43,801 bases of DNA from an uncultured Bacilli bacterium (lineage in GTDB: Bacteria; Bacillota_I; Bacilli_A; RFN20; CAG-449), in contig CALVJO010000012.1 in assembly GCA_944332225.1 (NCBI GenBank), positions 1 to 43,801 on the forward strand, given 5' to 3'. The position numbers and the translations under genes were made by a program. Within the stretch, counting starts at the first letter, position 1, and every line of letters begins with the position of its first letter. Shown piece by piece: positions 13,785 through 23,114 of this stretch. Under the pieces are notes generated by a model. The model saw only the letters and a list, made by a program, of their open reading frames with translations, was not told where the DNA came from and did no database searches.

Positions 13785-16241
13785 ATGAGATTATTATTTA
13801 AGTTAATTTCATCTATTGCTAATTCCATGATGAATATCGTGGTTCCTTCATCGCTTTCTCAGCAGATGAATCAAATTGATTCTCATTTTTTAAAACCTAA
13901 TGATTTAGAATTTGAAAAAGATTTAGAAACCGGTTCAAACGAAGGAATCGTCCTTTTAAAAAATAAGGATGGAACCTTACCTTTAATTAAAGACAGCAAG
14001 ATTGCTATATTTGGAAGAACATATATTGATTATTTTTATGTAGGAAATGGTTCAGGAGGTAATGTGATTCCACCTTTTAAACTATCTCCTTATGAAGTCT
14101 TCAATAATCAAGATTATTTAAAAATCGATCAAACTGTTCAAAATTATTATTTATATCAATCATCTTTAAAGAAAAATAAACCGATTCAAGGATTTTGGGG
14201 TCATTGGAATCGTTATCATGAAGAATATAAAATTAAAGAAGAGCTTATTAAAGAAGCTTCCTTAGTTAATGAAACGTCAATCATGTTTATCTCCCGTAAT
14301 TTAGGTGAAGATCAAGATAATATTTTAAAAAAAGGAGGATATTATCTAACTAAAGAAGAGAAAAGAATCTTGCGCTTACTTAGAAAGTATTTTAAAAAGT
14401 TAGTTATTATAATCACTTCAGCTTCATTAATCGATATGGAATTTATTAATGATATTAATCCAGATGCTTTAATTTATTCTTCTTTAAATGGAATGATGGG
14501 AGGAAAACCTATCTATAATGTATTAATCAATAAACATAATCCTTCTGGAAGAATGGTCGATACCGTTTTTAAAAAATATTCTGATAATATTGTTTCGTCA
14601 AATTATGGTAAAAAGAAAGTTATCTATAAAGAAGATATATATCTAGGATATCGTTATGGAGAAACATTTGTAGAAGATAAGATTTTATATAAATTTGGCT
14701 ATGGATTATCTTATTCTAAATTTAAATACGAATTTTTAAGTTATTCTTCATCTTTCGATAAGATGATTATTAAAGTTAAAGTAAAGAATTTAGGTCCATA
14801 TAAGGGTAAAGATGTAATTGAATTATTTGTTTCTAAGCCAAACGATATTATATCTAATCCTAAATATTGTTTAACTAGCTTTAATAAGACAAAAGAGCTA
14901 GAAGTGAATGAAGAACAAATAATCGAATTAGAGTTCACTAAAAAAGAATTAAGTTCCTTTGAAGATAGACACGATTCAAAATATTTTTCTTCATGGGTTA
15001 TTTATCAAGGAGAATATAAACTATATTTGACTGATGACGGAAATAAAAATGAATCATGTTATTCATTAATCTTTAATCATGATGAAGTTATTGAAACTTG
15101 TAATCTAGGATTGTTCCCAGATGATCCTTTCTTTAAAAATAGAGGCTATAATAATCAATCATTTTCTTTAAAAAATACCATTGAACAAGATTTATCGACT
15201 CTTAAAAATAGAGAATTTAATAATTCAGATAAAAATTCAGATAAGCAATTTACTTTAGATATGGTATTAGATAATAAAATTACTCTAGATCAGTTTATTG
15301 ATTCATTATCTCTAGATGAGCTTGAAGCCTTAACTCGCGGTCATGGCTTCATGTCATCTCCTTATGGAATTAAAGGAAACGCAGGAGCCTTTGGAGGAAT
15401 TATTGATTCATTAAATGGAAAAAATGTTCCTCCGTTAATTACTTGTGACGGACCTTCAGGAATAAGAGCGGAAGCCTATACTTATCTTCTCCCTTCAGGA
15501 TCCTCTTTAGCTTCATCGTTTAATTTAGAAATGGTTGAAAAATTATATCAAGATTTAGGTAAAGAGATGAATCGATTAAATGTCGATATTATTCTAGGAC
15601 CAGGATTAAATTTACATAGATCACCTCTATGCGGGAGAAACTTTGAATATTATTCAGAAGATCCTCTTTTAACAGGAAAGATGGCTTCAAGAGCGATTCA
15701 AGGAATTCAAAAATATGGTTTAGGTTGCTCGATAAAACATTTTGCTTGTAACAATCAAGAAAAATATCGAAGCAAAGAAGATTCGATAGTTTCTCTTCGT
15801 GCCTTAAGAGAGCTATATTTAAGAAGCTTTGAAATTGCTATAAACGAAGCGTCTCCAACTTGTGTTATGACTTCATATAATAAAGTAAATGGAACGTATG
15901 CTTATTATAATTATTCATTAGTAAATACAATCTTAAGAAAAGATTTTCATTTTGATGGATTAGTGATGACTGATTGGTGGATGAAATCTAGGCGTTCTAA
16001 AGATTATCCTAAATTAAAGAAAAATGCTTATAGAGTCCGTGCTGGAATCGATGTTTATATGCCAGGAGGTTCAAGAATCGATAAAAAATATCGTTCCGAC
16101 CATACCTTATTAAAATCTTTAAATAAAAAAGATGGAATTACCTTAGAAGAGATTAAATTAAGCGTTAAAAGAACTTTGCTTCTCTGCTTAAAGAAGCTTG
16201 AAAGAGAAAAAGAAAAAGCCCCATCAAACGATGAGGCCTAA
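13785..16241 (+). CDS. Glycoside hydrolase family 3, beta-glucosidase-like, reversed domain order
   Basis: 818 residues. The usual GH3 C-terminal alpha/beta sandwich comes first (about 50-270; NEGIVLLKNKDGTLPL, then YNVLINKHNPSGRMVDT), followed by a fibronectin-III-like domain (about 295-440) and then the TIM barrel (about 505-810). Barrel motifs: TCDGPSGIRAE, GPGLNLHRSPLCGRNFEYYSEDP, KHFACNN, and GLVMTDWW with the nucleophile Asp about 730. This circularly permuted order is known from some rumen Firmicutes beta-glucosidases. An N-terminal hydrophobic stretch (about 3-24) could be a weak anchor, otherwise cytosolic. AAAGGAGGA precedes the ATG. The exact sugar is not predictable. Confidence 0.93.
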   Translation: MRLLFKLISSIANSMMNIVVPSSLSQQMNQIDSHFLKPNDLEFEKDLETGSNEGIVLLKNKDGTLPLIKDSKIAIFGRTYIDYFYVGNGSGGNVIPPFKLSPYEVFNNQDYLKIDQTVQNYYLYQSSLKKNKPIQGFWGHWNRYHEEYKIKEELIKEASLVNETSIMFISRNLGEDQDNILKKGGYYLTKEEKRILRLLRKYFKKLVIIITSASLIDMEFINDINPDALIYSSLNGMMGGKPIYNVLINKHNPSGRMVDTVFKKYSDNIVSSNYGKKKVIYKEDIYLGYRYGETFVEDKILYKFGYGLSYSKFKYEFLSYSSSFDKMIIKVKVKNLGPYKGKDVIELFVSKPNDIISNPKYCLTSFNKTKELEVNEEQIIELEFTKKELSSFEDRHDSKYFSSWVIYQGEYKLYLTDDGNKNESCYSLIFNHDEVIETCNLGLFPDDPFFKNRGYNNQSFSLKNTIEQDLSTLKNREFNNSDKNSDKQFTLDMVLDNKITLDQFIDSLSLDELEALTRGHGFMSSPYGIKGNAGAFGGIIDSLNGKNVPPLITCDGPSGIRAEAYTYLLPSGSSLASSFNLEMVEKLYQDLGKEMNRLNVDIILGPGLNLHRSPLCGRNFEYYSEDPLLTGKMASRAIQGIQKYGLGCSIKHFACNNQEKYRSKEDSIVSLRALRELYLRSFEIAINEASPTCVMTSYNKVNGTYAYYNYSLVNTILRKDFHFDGLVMTDWWMKSRRSKDYPKLKKNAYRVRAGIDVYMPGGSRIDKKYRSDHTLLKSLNKKDGITLEEIKLSVKRTLLLCLKKLEREKEKAPSNDEA
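16213..16237 (-). terminator. Terminator for the minus-strand glycerol operon
   Basis: Read on the minus strand, GCCTCATC, loop GTTT, GATGGGGC forms an 8-bp stem with one mismatch (16218-16237) and is followed by TTTTT (complement of 16213-16217). It lies inside the 3' end of the convergent GH3 gene. The 52-bp intergenic gap also has an AT-rich AATTCTT/AAGAATT dyad. Confidence 0.7.
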
Positions 16242-16293
16242 AAAGGGGAGTTATATTAATAATTCTTAAAGAATTAATAATATTTAATGATTA

Positions 16294-18318
16294 TTATCCC
16301 ATCACGTAGCTAAATGACGCGGCGGTTCCTGATACGGTGATCATTGTAAATAATATTGCGTTAATCAATGAACCAAGATAGATATTTCCAGTTTTCTTAT
16401 AAAGAATACGCGAGATAATCGTCGCGATTATTAGAATTGGAAGAATTGGGAATAATACGATGTAACCTAAATTGAGTTCAGGCTGCCACATTTCTCCAGT
16501 TGCCTTGAATGTAGAATATTGAATGGTGATAACTAAAGCTATACCGAAGATGTTGAAGAATGCGTTTATAGCTATCGTTGCCCATTCTGGTAAGTTTTTA
16601 ACTCGATAAGTTTGGTTAGCTATACCGTTTAATAAATAGAATATTGCAAAGAAGATTAAATATCTCATCGCGGTTGGAATCAGCTCTGGAACATTGAATA
16701 CTTTAATTGCAAAAGTCCAAATTCTAAAGTCAACAGTGAAAATAGCCCAGTTAATAAATACTATTAAGTAAAGAATTATGACTATAGAGAAGGCTACAAC
16801 TATCGTCTTTCCAAAGTTAGGTAGAGATATTTTTGCAGTGTCTAATGGAGAAGTTGGTTTTTCTTCTCTTGATAAAAGAGAATAATCTTCACCTTTATGT
16901 TTATATCTACTTAGAGCATACTTAACGATGAAGAAGAATAAGATGATTAGTAAAGCAAAGATTCCGCAGGCGGCAGACCATAAGGCTACCCAGTTCGTGG
17001 TATCTTGAGGATAGAGTTGAGTGTTAGGGAACCATCTATCACCCCATTCAGTTACGAAATCATGAATTATAAATCCTGAGAATAACGTACAGATAATTGC
17101 AGGAACAAAATATAAGATCCAATCAAGAGGAGATTTTAATGGCTTAGTCTCTTTTTCTAATAATTCGTCAGTAACTTCAACTTCTTCAGTTTTAGTTGAA
17201 CCATCTTCTAAAGCGACAGTTACTTTCTTTCTCTTTAATGATTTAAAGCAAGTGATAGTTAATATTAAAGATACAAGAGGGAATATTAAGAAGAATAAAT
17301 CTAATAAACCGATTCCTGAGAATACTTCTTTAATATACCAAACTTGAGAGTAAGTATCTTTTACAGAATATCCATTTGGAGTTCCAAAGGCGGTGTAGAA
17401 GAAATCAACTAAATTAGCAGTCGAAGGAATTGACCAGTGGTTAAGAGGGTGAATCTCATCAGCTTCATAGATGACTCTGAAAGGTTCGTCTATCGCTGTT
17501 CCTAAAGTTCTATCAGTAGGAACACCATTAACATAATAAGTTCCGTTTCCAATAGAGATATCATCTCCTTCAGAATAAGAAACTTTAACAAAGTTAGCCG
17601 CGCCGGTGGAAGTTAGATAATCTCTACATAAAGTTGGATTACCTGAAGAATCAGTTGAGGCGAAGAAGAATTCATCATCCTTAGCTTTTAAAAGACCGAC
17701 ATCGACATCGCTTCCAGCACCTAAGAAAGTTGACCAGCCTTGAATTAAACCTGCAGATACGAGACCTAAACCTCCGTTATCAGCATTATCTTGCATCAAG
17801 GTCATCGCCGTTGTATATCCTCCCATCGAGTGACCGGAGATACCTATTTTATCTTGATTAACATAATCTAAATTATAGAGATATTTAACAGCTTCATACA
17901 TGCCTGAAGTTGCCATCATCGCGCCTTGATTGCCAGAGTTTTCATAGTTTCCGTGACCTTCACGGTCAACTGCTAAAACGATAAATCCTCGATGAGCTAA
18001 TTCAATAGCAAACGGAAGTTGAAGCTCTCTATTATTTAAATAGCCGTGAGTTAGAACAACTGCAGGAAGAGGATTATCTTCGGAAGCTTTATTAGGAACA
18101 AATAATAATCCAGAGAAAACTTCTCCTTCGATTGTTGTTTCGGTCCCATCTTCGTTAGTTCTAATCGATTCATTAGTTTCATCGCGAAGATCATAAACTT
18201 TAACATTACCTGCTGCGGTTTGGACTAAAGAACCAAACAGCGAGGTTAGTAAGAGAACAATTAGTCCTATGACTAGCATTAGAAGACTTCGTTTGTTGTC
18301 TTGTAAATATTTTTTCAT
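16294..18318 (-). CDS. Membrane-anchored alpha/beta hydrolase with C-terminal multi-helix membrane domain
   Basis: 674 residues from the ATG at 18318, chosen because AAAGGA lies 6 nt upstream; an in-frame ATG at 18366 would overlap glpK and lacks a good site. One N-terminal membrane helix is followed by an extracytoplasmic alpha/beta hydrolase domain: VLTHGYLNN (oxyanion region), DREGHGN, GHSMGG with the nucleophile Ser, and a C-terminal IHPLNHW His. About eight hydrophobic helices make up the second half. It is the last gene of the glycerol operon, 26 bp after glpK, which suggests it releases glycerol from lipids or esters for uptake. Catalysis is well supported; the substrate is inference. 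Confidence 0.85.
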   Translation of the reverse strand: MKKYLQDNKRSLLMLVIGLIVLLLTSLFGSLVQTAAGNVKVYDLRDETNESIRTNEDGTETTIEGEVFSGLLFVPNKASEDNPLPAVVLTHGYLNNRELQLPFAIELAHRGFIVLAVDREGHGNYENSGNQGAMMATSGMYEAVKYLYNLDYVNQDKIGISGHSMGGYTTAMTLMQDNADNGGLGLVSAGLIQGWSTFLGAGSDVDVGLLKAKDDEFFFASTDSSGNPTLCRDYLTSTGAANFVKVSYSEGDDISIGNGTYYVNGVPTDRTLGTAIDEPFRVIYEADEIHPLNHWSIPSTANLVDFFYTAFGTPNGYSVKDTYSQVWYIKEVFSGIGLLDLFFLIFPLVSLILTITCFKSLKRKKVTVALEDGSTKTEEVEVTDELLEKETKPLKSPLDWILYFVPAIICTLFSGFIIHDFVTEWGDRWFPNTQLYPQDTTNWVALWSAACGIFALLIILFFFIVKYALSRYKHKGEDYSLLSREEKPTSPLDTAKISLPNFGKTIVVAFSIVIILYLIVFINWAIFTVDFRIWTFAIKVFNVPELIPTAMRYLIFFAIFYLLNGIANQTYRVKNLPEWATIAINAFFNIFGIALVITIQYSTFKATGEMWQPELNLGYIVLFPILPILIIATIISRILYKKTGNIYLGSLINAILFTMITVSGTAASFSYVMG

Positions 18319-18344
18319 ATCATTCCTTTCTATTTTTTTAATGG

Positions 18345-19847
18345 CTATTCTGAATCTTTTAGACATGCCATACGGACAGCTCTATGCCAACCTTTTAATC
18401 TTCTCTCCCTCCTTTCTAAATCCATTGACGGAATAAATTCTGTTTCGATTATTTTATTATTTTTAATTTCTTCAATATCTTTCCAGTAACCAACTTCAAG
18501 CCCAGCAAGATAGCAGGCTCCTAAGGCGGTTACTTCGACTACTTTTGGCCTTCTAACTTTACAGCCTAGAATATCAGCTTGGAATTGAAGCAAGAAATTA
18601 TTTCTAGAAGCTCCTCCGTCAACATTTAAAGAGTTGAGCTCAACCCCTAAATCTTCTTCCATAGCTTTATAGATATCGTAAACTTGATAGGCGATTCCTT
18701 CTAATGCCGCGCGGATAAAATGTTCCTTTTTGGTTCCTCTAGTAAGTCCGCAGACGACACCTCGAACATCAGGTTCCCAGTGCGGCGCGCCTAAACCGGT
18801 GAAGGAAGGAACAATGTAGACTCCATTACATGAATCAACGGCATTTGCATAACGTTCCGTCTCATCAGCAGTTCTAATTAATCGCATCTCATCTCTTAGC
18901 CATTGAACGATCGCTCCTCCAACGAAAATTGATCCTTCAAGCACATAGGATGGTCTTCCATGATGAAGACAGCATGATAAAGTAGTAATCAAACCATGCT
19001 TTGATTTAATAGGTTTATCTCCAGTGTTAGCTAACATAAAACATCCGGTTCCATAAGTATTTTTAACATCACCTTGATTGACGCATAATTGACCAAATAA
19101 GGCAGCTTGCTGATCACCAACTACTCCGCAGATAGGAATCTTATGACCAAGATAAGTTTCATCCGCGTAGCCATACATAAAAGATGAAGGATGAACTTCA
19201 GGAAGCATCGATTTAGGAATATCGAATAACTTTAATAAATCATTATCCCATTTTAATGTGTGAATATTGAATAACATTGTTCTTGAAGCGTTCGTGTAAT
19301 CAGTTGCAAATATTTGACCATGCGATAATTGATACATTAAATAAGTATCAATGGTACCAAACATAAGTTCTCCTTTATTGGCTTTCTCTCTCGCTCCAGG
19401 AACATTATCTAGAATCCATTTAATTTTGGTTGCCGAGAAATAAGCATCGATTACTAAACCGGTTTTTTCATAGATCATGTCTTGATAACCTTGCTTAATT
19501 AACTCTTCACAGTAGCATGCTGTTCTTCTACATTGCCAAACGATAGCGTTATAGATAGGCTCTCCAGTTTTTCTATCCCAAACTATCGTGGTTTCTCTTT
19601 GATTGGTGATACCGATTGCTTCGATATCTTTAGCTAATACTTTAGCTTTAATTAAAGCTTCGGAAATAACTCCAACTTGTGAGCCTAAAATCTCTAAAGG
19701 ATCATGCTCAACCCATCCAGTATGAGGATAGATTTGAGGAAACTCTTGCTGAGCGATACCCTTTATTTCCCCGTGATAATCAAACACGATAGCTCTAGAT
19801 GAGGTGGTGCCTTGATCAAGAGCTAGAATATATTTTCTTCTTTGCAT
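18345..19847 (-). CDS. glpK: Glycerol kinase
   Basis: 500 residues, as in E. coli (502). It phosphorylates glycerol to sn-glycerol 3-phosphate with ATP. FGGY-family motifs: [15 protein letters not shown] (phosphate-binding), [34 protein letters not shown] and [18 protein letters not shown]. At the position of the histidine phosphorylated by the PTS in enterococcal GlpK (before [11 protein letters not shown]) there appears to be Thr, so PTS activation may be absent; this is from manual alignment. GAGAGGAAA precedes the ATG. It lies 2 bp after the DUF1667 gene within the glycerol operon. Confidence 0.97.
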   Translation of the reverse strand: MQRRKYILALDQGTTSSRAIVFDYHGEIKGIAQQEFPQIYPHTGWVEHDPLEILGSQVGVISEALIKAKVLAKDIEAIGITNQRETTIVWDRKTGEPIYNAIVWQCRRTACYCEELIKQGYQDMIYEKTGLVIDAYFSATKIKWILDNVPGAREKANKGELMFGTIDTYLMYQLSHGQIFATDYTNASRTMLFNIHTLKWDNDLLKLFDIPKSMLPEVHPSSFMYGYADETYLGHKIPICGVVGDQQAALFGQLCVNQGDVKNTYGTGCFMLANTGDKPIKSKHGLITTLSCCLHHGRPSYVLEGSIFVGGAIVQWLRDEMRLIRTADETERYANAVDSCNGVYIVPSFTGLGAPHWEPDVRGVVCGLTRGTKKEHFIRAALEGIAYQVYDIYKAMEEDLGVELNSLNVDGGASRNNFLLQFQADILGCKVRRPKVVEVTALGACYLAGLEVGYWKDIEEIKNNKIIETEFIPSMDLERRERRLKGWHRAVRMACLKDSE

Positions 19848-19849
19848 AG

Positions 19850-20209
19850 TTATTTCCTCTCAACATTTTTAGTCACGATGACATCGACTCCAGTATTAAG
19901 AACATTTTTAATTACGATATCATTGATTCTAACTGGAGCTACTAAGCTAACTTTTTTGATTTCATTTAAAACTTCAAATATCAATTTTTTATCTATTGCA
20001 TCATTAGTTTTACATGAAGCAACTTTAATCTCCCCATCGAGAACATTAACGATTGATGTAACTACTCTTTTTGGACAAATTACTTCGTCACGTGCATACT
20101 TTTCACCTCTTATACAGGTATTTCCAGTGACTTTTAAATTATTTAAATCTGAATCATCAACCTTTAAATGACAGCCAAGAGGGCAGCAAATACATATCAT
20201 CTCTCTCAT
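19850..20209 (-). CDS. DUF1667 cysteine-rich protein of glycerol 3-phosphate oxidation operon
   Basis: 119 residues from the ATG at 20209, which has AGGAGGT 6 nt upstream; an upstream ATG at 20239 overlaps the previous gene and is less likely. Cysteines are arranged as CICCPLGC near the N-terminus, then [10 protein letters not shown] and EVICPKRV, a pattern able to bind a metal or iron-sulfur centre. DUF1667 proteins are regularly encoded with GlpA/GlpO-like and NAD/FAD oxidoreductases in Firmicutes, where they probably take part in anaerobic electron transfer from glycerol 3-phosphate. Gap to the upstream oxidoreductase is 1 bp. Confidence 0.88.
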   Translation of the reverse strand: MREMICICCPLGCHLKVDDSDLNNLKVTGNTCIRGEKYARDEVICPKRVVTSIVNVLDGEIKVASCKTNDAIDKKLIFEVLNEIKKVSLVAPVRINDIVIKNVLNTGVDVIVTKNVERK

Positions 20210-20210
20210 C

Positions 20211-21476
20211 TTAAGACCTCCTAAACAAGGTGATTTCAATTTTAGATCCTTGTTTTATTTTCTTAACTAAATCTTCTTTGATATTGAGGGTTTCCATCTC
20301 TCCAGGAGTGACAATCTGTTTATATTTTTTGAAAATTACTTCATCGTCGACAAGAAGACGTATCTCAACATTTTTAAATACGTTTGAGACTCTCATCTTA
20401 AATTGAATCGGAGAGTAGTTATCATCAATATTAATTAATTGAGGAACTGTATAACGAATTCCATTAGTTGGATTAACAGTAAGTACCTTAGATTTAAGAT
20501 TTAATTCTCCATTTAAATATTTAGCAGCCATCTTACCAGCGAGATATGATTCTTCAGAAACATAGTCAACTAAATCGTGAACGTGAAGCACATTTCCACA
20601 TTCAAATATTCCTTCTTTTGAAGTCATCATATTTTCATTAACTATGGCCCCGTTTGTTGTCTTAGATAAATTAACATCATAATTTCTAGCTAGTTCATTT
20701 TCTGGTAATAAGCCAACAGAAAGTAGTAACGTATCACATTCAATTTCAAAAGCAGTGTCTAAAATAGGATTTAAATGTTCATCTACTTTAGCAATTTTTA
20801 CTTTCTCTAAACGATCTTTACCTTTTATTTCAATTACTGTATGAGAAAAATATAAAGGAATATCAAAGTCATTTAAGCATTGAACGATATTTCGGTTTAA
20901 TCCAGATGAATAAGACATTAATTCAACTACGGCTTTAACTTTAGCCCCTTCAAAGGTCATTCTTCTTGCCATGATTAAACCAATATCACCAGATCCTAAA
21001 ATAACAACTTCTTTGCCTACCTTAAGACCATCGATATTAACTAGCTTCTGCGCGGTTCCAGCTGAATAGATTCCTGAACAGCGGCTTCCTGCAATATTGA
21101 TTGCTCCTCTAGGACGTTCCCTGCATCCGCAGGCAAGGACTATCGCTTTAGCTTGAATTAATAATAGTCCATCGCTTTCATTTAACGCGGTGATTACTTT
21201 GTCTCCGTTTAAATCTATTACTGTAGTATTTAATTTATAAGGAATTTTGTATTCTAAAACTTTATTTATATAGCGAGAAGCATATTCAGGACCGGTAAGT
21301 TCTTCTTTAAATGTATGAAGACCAAAACCATTATGAATGCATTGATTCAATATTCCTCCTAGATGCTCTTCTCTTTCAATGATTAAGATATCTTTAATTC
21401 CGCTTTCATAGGCTCCTATAGCCGCGGCTAAGCCAGCAGGGCCTCCTCCAACAATGACCAAATCGTGATTAATCAT
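20211..21476 (-). CDS. FAD/NAD(P)-dependent oxidoreductase of glycerol 3-phosphate pathway
   Basis: 421 residues. The N-terminal FAD Rossmann motif is VIVGGGPAGLAAA (7-19), followed by GGILNQCIHNGFGL. A second nucleotide-binding motif, VVILGSGDIGLIMARRM, is at about 152-168, with ACGCRERPRGA between them. The last 100 residues form an appended domain (KMRVSNVFKNVEIRLLVDDEVIFKKYKQIV). This is the small partner of the GlpO/GlpA-like enzyme, likely passing electrons between FAD and NAD(P)H or an iron-sulfur acceptor. It is coupled by short gaps to the genes on both sides (2 bp and 1 bp). Confidence 0.88.
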   Translation of the reverse strand: MINHDLVIVGGGPAGLAAAIGAYESGIKDILIIEREEHLGGILNQCIHNGFGLHTFKEELTGPEYASRYINKVLEYKIPYKLNTTVIDLNGDKVITALNESDGLLLIQAKAIVLACGCRERPRGAINIAGSRCSGIYSAGTAQKLVNIDGLKVGKEVVILGSGDIGLIMARRMTFEGAKVKAVVELMSYSSGLNRNIVQCLNDFDIPLYFSHTVIEIKGKDRLEKVKIAKVDEHLNPILDTAFEIECDTLLLSVGLLPENELARNYDVNLSKTTNGAIVNENMMTSKEGIFECGNVLHVHDLVDYVSEESYLAGKMAAKYLNGELNLKSKVLTVNPTNGIRYTVPQLINIDDNYSPIQFKMRVSNVFKNVEIRLLVDDEVIFKKYKQIVTPGEMETLNIKEDLVKKIKQGSKIEITLFRRS

Positions 21477-21478
21477 AA

Positions 21479-22915
21479 TTACCTCTTTTCTACCATGTAG
21501 GAATGATGACCATTCTTAGTGATTTCATCGATGTCTTCATGTAATTCTCTTGCTAAAATTTCCATGATTTTAGGGGTGCAGAATCCCATTTGGCAACGAC
21601 CCATTCCTGCTCTAGTTCTACGTTTAATTCCATCAAGATCTTTAGCTCCAGGAACTCTATGAATCGCTTCGACAATCTCTCCTTCAGATACAACTTCGCA
21701 GCGACATATGATGTGACCATATAATGGATTTTCTTTAATTAATTTTTCTCTTACTTCATTTGGAAGAGCTGATATTTGAGGAATTGCTTTTCTAATTGGA
21801 TTAAAGTGAAGATTGATACCTAAATTTAAATAAGTTGCAACTTCTTTTGATACATGTTTAGCAATCGCCGGCGCGGCAGTTAATCCTGGTGATTCAATTC
21901 CCGCTACATCGTAAAAGCCAATTAATTCATTATCGAATCCTATAATGAAATCATCGCTTTCTTTTAAGTGTGATCTTAATCCTGCAAACTGAGTGATAAC
22001 TCCTCGCTTAGGTAAATTAGGCATGGTTAAAGAAGCTTTATCCCATATTTCTTTTAATCCTTCTATCGTGGTATCAACATTAGCGTTATCTACTTCATCT
22101 TGAGCGTTAGGTCCAACTAAAAGATTGCCATGAGTTGTTGGAGTTACTAAGACTCCTTTACCTAATTTAGAAGGAGTTTGGAATAAGGTATGAGATGCCA
22201 TATCTCCATACATCTTATCAAGCAAACAATATTCACCTTTTCTAGAGATAACAGTAAAAGGTGATTTTTTATTACTAGCAAGAGAATGAATTTTATCGGA
22301 GTACACTCCCGCGCAGTTAATTATTACTTTACCGACATAGGTTTTATTCGATGCAGTAGTAACAACATATTCATTCTTATCGCGTTCAATTCTGATAACT
22401 TCAGAATTAAAATCAAATCTAACTCCATTTGATGAAGCATTTTCCACATAAGCAATCGCCATCTCATAAGGAGAGACGATTCCGCTAGTAGGGGCTAATA
22501 AACCATATTTAACATTAGGATTAACGTTAGGTTCTAATTTTAAAATTTCATCTTTAGAAATAATTTTGAGTCTTTCGACTCCGCTAACGATTCCTCGATT
22601 TAATAAATCTTTTAAAATCTCTAAACTTTCCTCTTCAAATCCAAGAACGATAGCCCCGTTTTGTTTAAATGGAAAATCTAGATCGTTAGAAAGCGATGGC
22701 ATCATCTTATTGCCTAACACGTTAAATTTAGCTTTTAAGGTTCCAACTTTGGCATCGAAACCAGCATGAGCAATTCCAGAGTTAGCTTTCGTGGTTCCTA
22801 CTGAAACATCATTTTCCTTTTCCAAAACAACTACAGAACCATTATAAGAAGAGAGCTCTCTAGCGATTGAGCATCCAACGATGCCCGCGCCAATTATGAT
22901 AATATCGTAGTTCAT
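21479..22915 (-). CDS. Glycerol 3-phosphate dehydrogenase/oxidase-like flavoprotein with [2Fe-2S] tail
   Basis: 478 residues. FAD-binding DIIIIGAGIVGCSIARELS starts at residue 4; the DAO/GlpA-type core includes NSGIAHAGFDAK, GPNAQDEVDN and FAGLRSH. The C-terminal 80 residues are a BFD-like [2Fe-2S] domain with four cysteines, ICRCEV and GRCQMGFC. The arrangement equals that of GlpA-type anaerobic enzymes rather than the plain H2O2-forming GlpO. It oxidises glycerol 3-phosphate to dihydroxyacetone phosphate. First gene of the operon; AAAGG precedes the ATG, and a promoter with a cre site lies upstream. Confidence 0.88.
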   Translation of the reverse strand: MNYDIIIIGAGIVGCSIARELSSYNGSVVVLEKENDVSVGTTKANSGIAHAGFDAKVGTLKAKFNVLGNKMMPSLSNDLDFPFKQNGAIVLGFEEESLEILKDLLNRGIVSGVERLKIISKDEILKLEPNVNPNVKYGLLAPTSGIVSPYEMAIAYVENASSNGVRFDFNSEVIRIERDKNEYVVTTASNKTYVGKVIINCAGVYSDKIHSLASNKKSPFTVISRKGEYCLLDKMYGDMASHTLFQTPSKLGKGVLVTPTTHGNLLVGPNAQDEVDNANVDTTIEGLKEIWDKASLTMPNLPKRGVITQFAGLRSHLKESDDFIIGFDNELIGFYDVAGIESPGLTAAPAIAKHVSKEVATYLNLGINLHFNPIRKAIPQISALPNEVREKLIKENPLYGHIICRCEVVSEGEIVEAIHRVPGAKDLDGIKRRTRAGMGRCQMGFCTPKIMEILARELHEDIDEITKNGHHSYMVEKR

Positions 22916-22941
22916 AGAGTTAATTACCTTTCTATATAATT

Positions 22942-22969
22942 ATTTTAAATCAATTTTTCTATTTGTAAA
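22942..22969 (-). promoter_or_regulatory. Promoter of the glycerol operon
   Basis: On the minus strand TTTACA (22969-22964) and TAAAAT (22947-22942) are 16 bp apart, giving a start near 22935, about 20 nt before the ATG at 22915. Confidence 0.6.
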
Positions 22970-22977
22970 CAACAAAA

Positions 22978-22991
22978 TGTAAGCGCTTACC
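22978..22991. promoter_or_regulatory. cre site (CcpA binding)
   Basis: TGTAAGCGCTTACC matches the cre consensus TGWAANCGNTNWCA at 13 of 14 positions; the inner 12 bp are a perfect palindrome. It lies just upstream of the glycerol operon -35, centred about 50 bp before its start, so glycerol use is probably under carbon catabolite control. It is also upstream of the divergent lipoprotein gene. Confidence 0.8.
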
Positions 22992-22999
22992 TATATAAT

Positions 23000-23023
23000 A
23001 AATCGATATTTTTTTATCGATTT
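23000..23023. repeat. Perfect 9-bp inverted repeat in divergent promoter region
   Basis: AAATCGATA (23000-23008) and TATCGATTT (23015-23023) flank six T residues. It sits between the divergent glycerol operon and lipoprotein promoters, so it may be an operator. It has too little G/C to be a convincing terminator. Confidence 0.5.
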
Positions 23024-23046
23024 CAAAACCGATTTTATCATTAATC

Positions 23047-23074
23047 TTGACGTGCGCGCATAATGCAATAAAAT
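23047..23074 (+). promoter_or_regulatory. Promoter of the FMN-bind-repeat lipoprotein gene
   Basis: TTGACG (23047-23052), 16-bp spacer, TAAAAT (23069-23074). The start would be about 23081, giving a 34-nt leader with GAAAGGA before the ATG. The spacer contains GTGCGCGCAT, unusually GC-rich for this DNA. Confidence 0.65.
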
Positions 23075-23114
23075 ATAAATACGAGTTATTAATTTATACT
23101 CAAGAAAGGAAAAT

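Noticed and set aside
19842-20171. Plus-strand open frame of 109 codons opposite the DUF1667 gene
   Set aside because: Shadow of the minus-strand gene, without ribosome binding site or recognisable domain.
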